Shown here piece after piece: positions 27,161 through 33,966 of a stretch of DNA of 64,000 nt (position 1 is its first letter; each line of letters begins with the position of its first letter). Origin of the DNA: Micromonospora sediminimaris. Its GTDB lineage: Bacteria > Actinomycetota > Actinomycetes > Mycobacteriales > Micromonosporaceae. The notes under the pieces were generated by a model that saw only the letters and a program-made list of their open reading frames with translations, was not told the DNA's origin and did not search any database. The stretch covers positions 1 through 64,000 of the forward strand of contig FOLJ01000007.1 in the NCBI GenBank assembly GCA_900112325.1. The letters run 5' to 3'. Made by a program: the position numbers and the translations under genes.

Positions 27161-27223
27161 TGATCAAGAAGTTTTGGTCTGGGATCGAGCGCTGGCCCGA
27201 CGCAAACTTCTTGATCAACGCGG
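27155..27223. repeat. Palindromic intergenic element, TTGATCAAGAAGTT family (copy 1)
   Basis: Perfect 20-bp inverted arms (27155-27174 and 27204-27223; core TTGATCAAGAAGTTT) around a 29-nt centre, 47 nt after the purA stop. The same core recurs after purB (58166-58228) and, decayed, before purD (28209-28272). Behaves like a REP/BIME-type extragenic palindrome; may also terminate transcription. Confidence 0.85.
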
Positions 27224-27262
27224 CAAAGGGGTTCGTTGTCCACAGGGTTTTCCACAGGGGCT

Positions 27263-27300
27263 GCGGGGGTCGGGTGGGGGTGGACAGGGTGGGTGGGTGG
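27263..27300 (+). other. G-quadruplex-forming tract
   Basis: Plus-strand run with GGGGG, GGG, GGGGG, GGG, GGG, GGG tracts separated by 1-6 nt, overlapping the start region of the AbiEi/DUF559 gene. Confidence 0.6.
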
Positions 27301-28214
27301 AGGCGTTCGAGGTATTGACACGAGTAGCTGCCGAGCAGGGTGGTGTCGTGACGGCGACGCAGGCGTTGGCCGCCGGCTACACCCGTAACCAGATCCGACA
27401 TCTGGTCAGGTCGGGGCGCTGGACGAGGGTGGCTCGCGGGCGGTTCCTGCCCGACCCCGCGCTGGACGTGCTCCGCCACCGTCGGGCGCGGATCGGCGCC
27501 GCCGTGGACAGCCTGGGGCCGGGGGCGGTGGCAGTCCTCGACACGGCTGTCGAGCTGCACGGCGTCGCCGGACTCCGGGCCACCTCCACGATCCACGTGT
27601 CGGTACCGCCGGACAGCCCTCGTCCGCAGCGTCGGAACGATCCCGATCTCGTGGTGCACCAACTCACGCTGGGGTCGGCTGACGTGGGCGTGGTCGCCGG
27701 GATCCCGGTCACGAGTGCCGTGCGAACCGTTGCCGACGTCATCCTCCGGGTGGGCCGCTACCCAGCGGTCTGCGTACTGGACTCGGCACTCAACCGGCAA
27801 CTTGTCAGCGAGGCTGACTTTGCGGCTATCCCGGCGCTCATCGCTGGCCGGCGGGGAGCAAGGGTGGCGCGGCAATGCCTGGCCGAGGCGGATGGCCGTG
27901 CGCAGTCCCCGCTGGAGACCCGCACCCGTCTGAGGTGCGTCGACGGGGGCGTCCCGCCCGATGTTCTTCAGTTGGAGGTGCGCGATGACGACGGGTACCT
28001 GCTCGGCATCGGCGATCTGGGCTGGCGTCGATCCAGGGTGATCGCCGAGGCGGACGGTGCGGCTCCGCATCGCACACCACAGGCGGTCTACGAGGACCGG
28101 ATCAGGCAGAACCGCCTCACCAACGCCGGCTGGAGGATCCTCCGGTTCACCTGGCCCGACACCCTCCGCCCGGACTACATACCCGAGACGGTGCGCCGCG
28201 CCTTGGATAGATGA
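27297..28214 (+). CDS. AbiEi-like antitoxin domain / DUF559 endonuclease-like protein
   Basis: About 305 residues. The N-terminus (FEVLTRVAAEQGGVVTATQA, LAAGYTRNQIRHLVRSGRWT, RVARGRFLPDP) is the winged helix of AbiEi-type 'type IV TA antitoxin' proteins; the C-terminus (GIGDLGWRRSRVIAEADGAA, RQNRLTNAGWRILRFTWPD) is a DUF559 / Vsr-like PD-(D/E)XK domain with Asp and E-x-D present. No partner nucleotidyltransferase toxin is adjacent. GTG 27297 is a best guess; TTG 27315 is possible, and a longer frame from 27174 would run through the palindrome. Sits alone between purA and purD, between palindromic elements: looks inserted. Confidence 0.75.
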   Translation: MEAFEVLTRVAAEQGGVVTATQALAAGYTRNQIRHLVRSGRWTRVARGRFLPDPALDVLRHRRARIGAAVDSLGPGAVAVLDTAVELHGVAGLRATSTIHVSVPPDSPRPQRRNDPDLVVHQLTLGSADVGVVAGIPVTSAVRTVADVILRVGRYPAVCVLDSALNRQLVSEADFAAIPALIAGRRGARVARQCLAEADGRAQSPLETRTRLRCVDGGVPPDVLQLEVRDDDGYLLGIGDLGWRRSRVIAEADGAAPHRTPQAVYEDRIRQNRLTNAGWRILRFTWPDTLRPDYIPETVRRALDR

Positions 28215-28272
28215 CCAAGAGCGTTTGGTCGCGCGCACGCCAGATCCGAGACGAAAACTTCTTGATCGACGG
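28209..28272. repeat. Decayed copy of the TTGATCAAGAAGTT palindrome (copy 2)
   Basis: The right arm AAAACTTCTTGATCGACGGG is well kept (28254-28273 area); the left arm (around ATGACCAAGAGCGTTTGGTC, 28211-28230) has several mismatches. It overlaps the stop of the AbiEi-like gene. Confidence 0.65.
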
Positions 28273-28277
28273 GGCCG

Positions 28278-28332
28278 GTGGGGGCGGCCGGTGGGGGTGG
28301 TCGGGGGTGGGGTGGGGTAGGGGTGGGGTGGG
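28278..28332 (+). other. G-quadruplex-forming tract directly upstream of purD
   Basis: Plus strand contains at least seven GGG-GGGGG tracts separated by 1-4 nt between 28278 and 28332, abutting the candidate -10 (TAGGAT 28333-28338). Could influence promoter melting or transcription of purD. Confidence 0.65.
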
Positions 28333-28338
28333 TAGGAT
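28333..28338 (+). promoter_or_regulatory. Candidate -10 element for leaderless purD mRNA
   Basis: TAGGAT ends 8 nt before the purD GTG (28347); no Shine-Dalgarno is present in the G-rich sequence at suitable distance. Same geometry as pyrE. Confidence 0.5.
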
Positions 28339-28346
28339 TACTCGGC

Positions 28347-29597
28347 GTGCGGGTTCTTCTTCTTGGTGGCGGTGGGCGGGAGCATGCGCTCGCGCTGAGG
28401 TTGGCCGATGATCCGTCCGTCGAGGCGCTGTTCGCGGCACCCGGTAACCCGGGGATCGCGGGGGTGGCGGAGTTGCGGGCCGTCGATCCGGTCGATCCGG
28501 TGGCGGTGGCGGGGCTCGCCGTCGAGGTGAGCGCGGACCTGGTCGTGATCGGGCCGGAGGCGCCACTGGTCGCCGGGGTGGCCGACGCGGTCCGGGCCAA
28601 GGGCATCGCGGTCTTCGGGCCGTCGGCCGAGGCGGCCCGGCTGGAGGGCTCCAAGACCTTCGCCAAAGAGGTGATGACCGCCGCAGGTGTCCCTACCGCA
28701 CGGGCGTACACCTGCACCGACGAGGCAAGCACGGCCGCCGCCCTGGACCGGTTCGACCCACCGTACGTGGTCAAGAACGACGGGCTCGCCGCCGGTAAGG
28801 GCGTGGTGGTCACCGACGACCGCGCCGTTGCCGAGGCGCACGCGCGTGAGTGCGGCCGGGTGGTGATCGAGGAGTACCTCTCCGGTCCCGAGGTGTCGCT
28901 GTTCGTGGTGACCGACGGCGAGACGGCGGTGCCGCTGCTGCCGGCACAGGACTTCAAGCGGGTCGGTGACGACGACAGCGGCCCGAACACCGGCGGCATG
29001 GGGGCGTACGCGCCGCTCTCGTGGGCGCCGGCCGACCTCGTGGACGACGTCATGCGGGATGTGGTGCACCCGACGCTTACCGAGATGCGTCGCCGGGGCA
29101 CGCCCTTCGCCGGCCTGCTCTACGTCGGGTTGGCGATCACCGCCGATGGCCCCCGGGTGATCGAGTTCAACGCCCGCTTCGGTGACCCCGAGACGCAGGT
29201 GGTGCTGGCGCTGCTGGAGACGCCGCTGGGTGGGCTGCTGCACGCCGCCGCCAGCGGTTCGCTGGTCGACCATCCGCCGCTGCGCTGGCGTGCCGGCGCC
29301 GCGGTGACGGTGGTGGTCGCCGCCGAGGGCTATCCGGCGGGGCCGCGTACCGGCGATGTCATCACCGGCGGAGAACAGCCCGGTGTGATCCACGCGGGCA
29401 CCGCCCGCCGGGCCACCGACGGCGCCCTGCTCTCCGCCGGCGGTCGGGTCCTTTGTGGTACGGCCACCGGCCCGGACCTGGCCGCCGCCCGTGATGCCGC
29501 TTACCAGGTGGTACGCGGCGTCACGCTCTCCGGCTCGCACTACCGCCGGGACATCGCCGCCGCCGCGGTCGACGGACGGATCGCCCTACCAGGGTGA
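28347..29597 (+). CDS. purD: Phosphoribosylamine-glycine ligase (GAR synthetase)
   Basis: ATP-grasp enzyme, second step of purine synthesis. 416 residues from GTG 28347: VRVLLLGGGGREHALA (N-domain signature), GNPGIAGVAEL, VIGPEAPLVAGVADA, then ATP-grasp core PPYVVKNDGLAAGKGVVV, VIEEYLSGPEVSLFVVTDGE, DSGPNTGGMGAYAP (GARS signature) and VIEFNARFGDPETQVVL. Length normal. A longer frame from 28278 runs through the G-tract and is not homologous. Confidence 0.97.
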   Translation: MRVLLLGGGGREHALALRLADDPSVEALFAAPGNPGIAGVAELRAVDPVDPVAVAGLAVEVSADLVVIGPEAPLVAGVADAVRAKGIAVFGPSAEAARLEGSKTFAKEVMTAAGVPTARAYTCTDEASTAAALDRFDPPYVVKNDGLAAGKGVVVTDDRAVAEAHARECGRVVIEEYLSGPEVSLFVVTDGETAVPLLPAQDFKRVGDDDSGPNTGGMGAYAPLSWAPADLVDDVMRDVVHPTLTEMRRRGTPFAGLLYVGLAITADGPRVIEFNARFGDPETQVVLALLETPLGGLLHAAASGSLVDHPPLRWRAGAAVTVVVAAEGYPAGPRTGDVITGGEQPGVIHAGTARRATDGALLSAGGRVLCGTATGPDLAAARDAAYQVVRGVTLSGSHYRRDIAAAAVDGRIALPG

Positions 29598-29961
29598 CCG
29601 GCGGCTCGGCCGATCGGTCGCTGCGTACGTAGTTGTCTGTCGTGGCCGCACGAGGCCATGGTCGGCGCTCCTGCCGTCCGTTTCGTGCCGCTTCACCGCC
29701 AATCGACCTGGTGGCCGTGCTGTGCGCCATAGGGGGCGCATGCCGACATTGACTTGTATGCCTCTCGGGGCGACCGACCCGCCCCGGTCGTTGTTACTGT
29801 CTGCCCAGGTCGAGAAGGGACACTGCTGCTCCGTCTTCTCGGTGCTGATGGTGCTCGTCCCCGCATTGTCGTGAGGCGTCCCGCCGGTCGGTGAAAACCG
29901 CCGGACGACACTGCAACTCGACGCACCGGTGGTGGCGTTTCTTACCGGTGAGGGAGGTGGG
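29598..29961. other. Intergenic region purD - ECF sigma gene (364 nt)
   Basis: No convincing gene. A reading frame ending at 29874 overlaps purD out of frame and has no start signal. The stretch should contain the promoter of the sigma-factor gene; TTGTTACTGTCTGCCC (around 29793-29808) and GTCGGTGAAAACCGCCGGAC (29887-29906) are the least GC-rich parts, but no motif can be assigned with confidence. Confidence 0.5.
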
Positions 29962-30447
29962 ATGGACGCCGACGAGTTCGAGACATTCGTGCGCGACTCC
30001 GCACCGGCGCTACGTCGGTACGCACGCGCCGTCACCGCCGACCCGGACCAGGCCGAGGAACTCCTCCAGCAGACCTACGTGCGGATGGCCACCGCATGGC
30101 ATCGCCTCGTGGCCGAGGGCGGACCGCTGACGTACGCGAAGCTCACCATGGTGCGCCTGCACGTGAGTCGGCTGCGGACGATCGTCCGGCGGGCCCGGTC
30201 GACCCCGGCCGCCTCGCCGTCGGCGGCTACCGACGACGTCGACAGACTGCGTCGGCTGCTCGCCGGGCTTTCTCCGTTGCAGCGGGTCGTACTTGTCATG
30301 ACCTATCTAAACGACCTGGACGACGAGTCCATCGCGGCGGCGATCGGGCGTCGACCGGCGACCGTCCGCTCGCTGCGCCATCGCGCCCTGCTGGGGGCAG
30401 GGCTGCCGATCGTCCGGGTACGCGCGGAACGCGAGGTGGCGGGATGA
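29962..30447 (+). CDS. ECF RNA polymerase sigma factor (SigE family)
   Basis: 161 residues. Region 2: FETFVRDSAPALRRYARAVT, ADPDQAEELLQQTYVRMATAW; region 4: LSPLQRVVLVMTYLNDLDDE, SIAAAIGRRPATVRSLRHRALL. This is the SigE/ECF-type family frequent in actinobacteria. ATG 29962 follows GAGGGAGGTGGG. Stop overlaps the ATG of the next gene (ATGA), indicating co-translation with the putative anti-sigma partner. The following NfeD-flotillin-ATPase genes are a possible target or co-regulated set (inference). Confidence 0.9.
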   Translation: MDADEFETFVRDSAPALRRYARAVTADPDQAEELLQQTYVRMATAWHRLVAEGGPLTYAKLTMVRLHVSRLRTIVRRARSTPAASPSAATDDVDRLRRLLAGLSPLQRVVLVMTYLNDLDDESIAAAIGRRPATVRSLRHRALLGAGLPIVRVRAEREVAG

Positions 30448-31040
30448 CCGATGTCCGGGACGCGCTCCGCGAGGTCTGGAGCAGCGATTCCGGGCCGCCT
30501 GCCCGGGATCCACTGCCGGCGGTGCGGGCCCGCCTGCGTCGTCGCCGCAAGCTTCGGGCCGCTGCCGCCGCGCTCGCCTCGTGCGCGGTCGTCGGAACGG
30601 CGGTGTTCATGGCCGCGACCACACGACACGACGACTCTTCGCCCTCCGTGGCCGGGCCACCTGCCAGCCCGGCCGTGCCCGAGTTGCGGGGCCTGCCGCC
30701 CTATCTGCGGCCCGTCGATGCCACGGACGCGGTGCTGCGGATGGCTCGGCCGGAGGTGGTGCCGACCGGCAACCGGTCGGCGTACGAGGGGGCCGGGCCG
30801 GTGTCCCGGGTGGTGGTGGTGTTCGACTTCGAGGCGCCGCGTGGCCTGCCCGGCACGCCACGCGAGGTGGCCGTGCCGACCCGCGCCGAGGTCATGGCCA
30901 CGGACGAGCCGGCGACGTCCACGGCGTACCTGTCGGCGTGGGCACCGGACGGGCGCTGCTGGTTCATCGCCGTGACGGCGGTCGAGGCCGAGATCCGGTC
31001 GTCGACGCTGGACGCCCTCATCGAGGCCAATCTCGGTTGA
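30444..31040 (+). CDS. Putative anti-sigma/partner membrane protein
   Basis: 198 residues, single transmembrane helix (RKLRAAAAALASCAVVGTAVFMA, about 35-55) with a short N-terminal cytosolic part (MTDVRDALREVWSSDSGPPA) and an extracytoplasmic C-terminal domain (VVVVFDFEAPRGLPG, TSTAYLSAWAPDGRCWFIAV). No zinc-binding HxxxCxxC motif, so not a classical ZAS anti-sigma factor; the role is inferred from the 4-nt ATGA overlap with the sigma gene and from membrane topology. Confidence 0.65.
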   Translation: MTDVRDALREVWSSDSGPPARDPLPAVRARLRRRRKLRAAAAALASCAVVGTAVFMAATTRHDDSSPSVAGPPASPAVPELRGLPPYLRPVDATDAVLRMARPEVVPTGNRSAYEGAGPVSRVVVVFDFEAPRGLPGTPREVAVPTRAEVMATDEPATSTAYLSAWAPDGRCWFIAVTAVEAEIRSSTLDALIEANLG

Positions 31041-31172
31041 GACGTCGTCTCGACCCTGACCGGTCAGGCCGGTGGGATCAGCCGATCGGCCACCGTGAGG
31101 CGTTGACAACCCGTGTCACGATCATCGTGCCGGTGGCTGGCCAGGACCCATCGGAACGGGGAGGAGGACGCG

Positions 31173-31805
31173 GTGACCGGATTTCTCGGCGCGGCGCTCA
31201 GCTTTCCCACAGTGCTGTTCAGCTTCCTCCTGGTGGTGGTCGTCGGCTACTGGCTGCTGGTGCTGACCGGCGTGCTGGATCTCGGCGACGATCTCGAAGT
31301 CGACGGCGTACCCGGCACTGTACTGGCCGGTCTCGGCCTGGGCGGCGTGCCCAGTGCCGTCATCTTCTCCCTGCTCGTGGCGGTGGCCTGGTTCGTCAGC
31401 CTCGCCGGCACCGCCCTGCTCGACGGCCTCGGGCTCGGCTCCGGCACCCGGATCGCGGTCTCGGTCGGTGTGCTGCTGGCCGCCGCGGCCTGCGCGTGGC
31501 TGGTGACCCGCCTGATCGCGGTGCCGTTGAGCCGGCTCTTTCCCACCGAGACGGACGCCACCCGGCACGCCTTCGTCGGTCGCCTGTGCGTCGTGCGCAC
31601 CGGTACGGTCACCGCCGACTTCGGTCAGGCCGAAGTGACCGCGGCCGACGGTTCGTCGGCGGTGGTGCAGATCCGGCAACCGGGCGACGAGCGGATGACG
31701 GCCGGCAGCTCCGCGTTGATCTACGACTACGACACCGACGGCGAGTTCTTCTGGGTGATGCCCGCCGGACCCGCCTTCGACCCGATGAGACACGTTCCCG
31801 AATAG
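31173..31805 (+). CDS. NfeD/YqiJ-like membrane protein with OB-fold (flotillin partner)
   Basis: 210 residues from GTG 31173 (GGGGAGGAGG upstream). Three to four N-terminal helices (VLFSFLLVVVVGYWLLVLTG, VPSAVIFSLLVAVAWFVSLA, IAVSVGVLLAAAACAWLVTR) and a C-terminal beta domain (GRLCVVRTGTVTADFGQAEV, TAADGSSAVVQIRQPGDE), as in YqiJ/NfeD proteins encoded next to flotillins. It lies 139 nt before the flotillin gene, same direction, so a functional pair is very likely. Confidence 0.82.
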   Translation: MTGFLGAALSFPTVLFSFLLVVVVGYWLLVLTGVLDLGDDLEVDGVPGTVLAGLGLGGVPSAVIFSLLVAVAWFVSLAGTALLDGLGLGSGTRIAVSVGVLLAAAACAWLVTRLIAVPLSRLFPTETDATRHAFVGRLCVVRTGTVTADFGQAEVTAADGSSAVVQIRQPGDERMTAGSSALIYDYDTDGEFFWVMPAGPAFDPMRHVPE

Positions 31806-31880
31806 CCCACCAACCTGTCGAGCGCGGCCGGTCAACCCCCTTCGGCTGGCCCGCCCCACGCTGCCCCTGAGCCGCCCCCG

Positions 31881-31888
31881 AAAGGAGG
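31881..31888 (+). promoter_or_regulatory. Strong but misplaced Shine-Dalgarno-like sequence
   Basis: AAAGGAGG ends 56 nt upstream of the flotillin ATG and abuts an ATG (31889) that opens a 26-codon frame ending at 31969, overlapping the flotillin start out of frame. No Shine-Dalgarno lies near the flotillin ATG itself. Possible leader peptide or misassigned start. Confidence 0.35.
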
Positions 31889-31944
31889 ATGCGCGGCGTC
31901 CCGCCCGGCCCGTCGGCCGGTCGCCACCGCACGCGCGCCCAGTC

Positions 31945-33966
31945 ATGGATGTCATCACCACCGGTATAGGCGTACTCCTCGCCGTCGTCCTGCTCGTCGC
32001 GCTCGGCGTGGTGTTCATGGTCAGCCGGCTGTTCCGCAAGGTCGAGCAGGGCAAGGCTCTGATCGTCTCCAAGGTCCGGCGGGTCGACGTGACCTTCACC
32101 GGCGCGGTCGTGCTGCCCGTCCTACACAAAGCCGAGATCATGGACATCTCGGTCAAGACGATCGACATCGAACGGACCGGCAACGAGGGTCTGATCTGCC
32201 GCGACAACATCCGGGCCGACATCCGGATCACCTTCTTCGTCCGGGTCAACAAGACCGTCGAGGACGTCATCAAGGTGGCGCAGGCGATCGGCACCGCTCG
32301 GGCCAGCGACCGGGAGACCCTCCAGGAGCTGTTCAACGCGAAGTTCTCCGAGGCGCTCAAGACGGTCGGCAAGCAGCTCGACTTCGTCGACCTCTACACC
32401 AAGCGCGACGAGTTCCGGGACCAGATCATCCGGGTGATCGGCACCGACCTCAATGGCTACAGCCTGGAGGACGCGGCGATCGACTTCCTGGAGCAGACGC
32501 CGATGGCGCAGCTCGACCCGAAGAACATCCTCGACGCCCAGGGCATCCGGAAGATCACCGAGCTGACCGCGCTGGAGCACGTGCGGACCAACGAGTTCCG
32601 CCGCAGCGAGGAGAAGGAGATCACCCGGCAGAACGTCGACGCCCGGGAAGCCATCCTGGAGCTGGAGCGCCGGCAGGCGGACGCCGAGGCCAAGCAGCGC
32701 CGCGAGATCGAGACGGTACGGGCCCGCGAAGAGGCCGAGGTCACCCGGGTACGCGCGGAGGAGCGCCTGCGGGCGGAGACCGCGAACATCCGTACCGACG
32801 AGCAGTTGGGCGTCCAGCACGAGAACCGGGCCCGGGAGATCGCGGTCGCGGAGAAGAACCGCGAGCGGGTCATCGCCATCGAGACCGAGCGGATCGAGAA
32901 GGACCGCCTGCTGGAGGTGATCGGCCGGGACCGGGAGACCGAGTTGACCACGATCGCCAAGGACAAGGAGGTAGAGGCCGAGAAGCGGGCCATCGCCGAG
33001 GTGATCCGGGAGCGGATCGCGGTGGAGAAGACCGTGGCCGAGCAGGAGGAGAACATCAAGCGGCTGCGGGTGGTCGAGGAGGCCGAGCGGACCCGGCAGG
33101 CAGTTGTCATCCAGGCCGAGGCCGAGGCGCAGGAGAACCTGGTCAAGGACATCAAGGCGGCGGAGGCCGCCGAGGCGGCAGCGAAGCACAAGGCCCGCGA
33201 GGAACTGGTGCTGGCCGAGGCCCGGCAGCAGGCCGCCGAGCTGGACACCCGGGCGAAGATCCGGCTGGCCGAAGGCGTCCAGGCCGAGGCGGCAGCGGCC
33301 GGCCTGGCCGAGGTGCAGGTCCAGGAGCGCAGCGCCGAGGCGATCGAGAAGGTCGGGCGGGCCGAGGCCGCCGTCGAGCGGGAGAAGGCCGTGGCCGCCG
33401 CCGAGGCGGTGCGCGAGAAGCTGAAGGGCGAGGCCGAGGGTCTCACCGAGAAGGCCGCCGCGATGGCCGCGCTTGACGACGCGACCCGCGAGCACGAGGA
33501 GTACCGGCTGCGCCTGGAACTGGAGAAGGAGGTCCGGCTGGCCGGGCTGGACACCCAGCGTCAGGTCGCCGAGGCACAGGCCAAGCTGGTCGCCACCGGT
33601 CTGGAGAAGGCGAACATCGACATCGTCGGCGGGGACAGCATCTTCTTCGACCGGCTGCTCAGCTCGATCTCGTACGGCAAGAGCGTGGACGGTTTCGTGG
33701 CCCACTCGGACGTGGCGAAGAACCTGGCCCAGCCGTGGCTGGACGGCACCGCCAGCTTCACCGACGACCTGGCCCGCATGATCGGCTCGATCGACAGCGC
33801 CGACGTGCAGAACCTCACGTTGTCGGCGTTCCTGATGCAGCAGATGCGCTCCGGCGGCGCCGACAAGGGCAAGCTCCAGGAGCTGCTGAAGGCCGCGCAG
33901 CGCCTCGGCGTGGCGGAGACCCCGGTAGCCGCCCTCACCGGCCCACGGCAGCGCGCCGGTGAGTGA
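31945..33966 (+). CDS. Flotillin-family SPFH protein (YqiK/FloA-like)
   Basis: 673 residues. N-terminal transmembrane helix (GIGVLLAVVLLVALGVVFMV), SPFH/band-7 domain (about 30-200; VRRVDVTFTGAVVLPVLHKA, DNIRADIRITFFVRVNKTVED, LQELFNAKFSEALKTVGKQL), a very long charged coiled coil (200-530, Glu/Ala/Arg-rich) and a C-terminal domain (FDRLLSSISYGKSVDGFVAH). Forms membrane microdomain scaffolds. Its stop overlaps the start of the giant ATPase gene by 8 nt, implying a stoichiometric or physical partnership. Confidence 0.92.
   Translation: MDVITTGIGVLLAVVLLVALGVVFMVSRLFRKVEQGKALIVSKVRRVDVTFTGAVVLPVLHKAEIMDISVKTIDIERTGNEGLICRDNIRADIRITFFVRVNKTVEDVIKVAQAIGTARASDRETLQELFNAKFSEALKTVGKQLDFVDLYTKRDEFRDQIIRVIGTDLNGYSLEDAAIDFLEQTPMAQLDPKNILDAQGIRKITELTALEHVRTNEFRRSEEKEITRQNVDAREAILELERRQADAEAKQRREIETVRAREEAEVTRVRAEERLRAETANIRTDEQLGVQHENRAREIAVAEKNRERVIAIETERIEKDRLLEVIGRDRETELTTIAKDKEVEAEKRAIAEVIRERIAVEKTVAEQEENIKRLRVVEEAERTRQAVVIQAEAEAQENLVKDIKAAEAAEAAAKHKAREELVLAEARQQAAELDTRAKIRLAEGVQAEAAAAGLAEVQVQERSAEAIEKVGRAEAAVEREKAVAAAEAVREKLKGEAEGLTEKAAAMAALDDATREHEEYRLRLELEKEVRLAGLDTQRQVAEAQAKLVATGLEKANIDIVGGDSIFFDRLLSSISYGKSVDGFVAHSDVAKNLAQPWLDGTASFTDDLARMIGSIDSADVQNLTLSAFLMQQMRSGGADKGKLQELLKAAQRLGVAETPVAALTGPRQRAGE

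Noticed and set aside
27121..27223. CRISPR-like repeats after purA
   Set aside because: The four 10-bp units are contiguous without spacers and the following element is a single palindrome; no cas genes are present.
29455..29874. Frame overlapping the purD 3' end
   Set aside because: Starts inside purD out of frame, lacks a start signal, and has no recognisable domain.
32122..33705. 527-codon antisense frame opposite flotillin
   Set aside because: Leucine/aspartate-rich mirror of the coiled-coil coding sequence; no start signal or homology.
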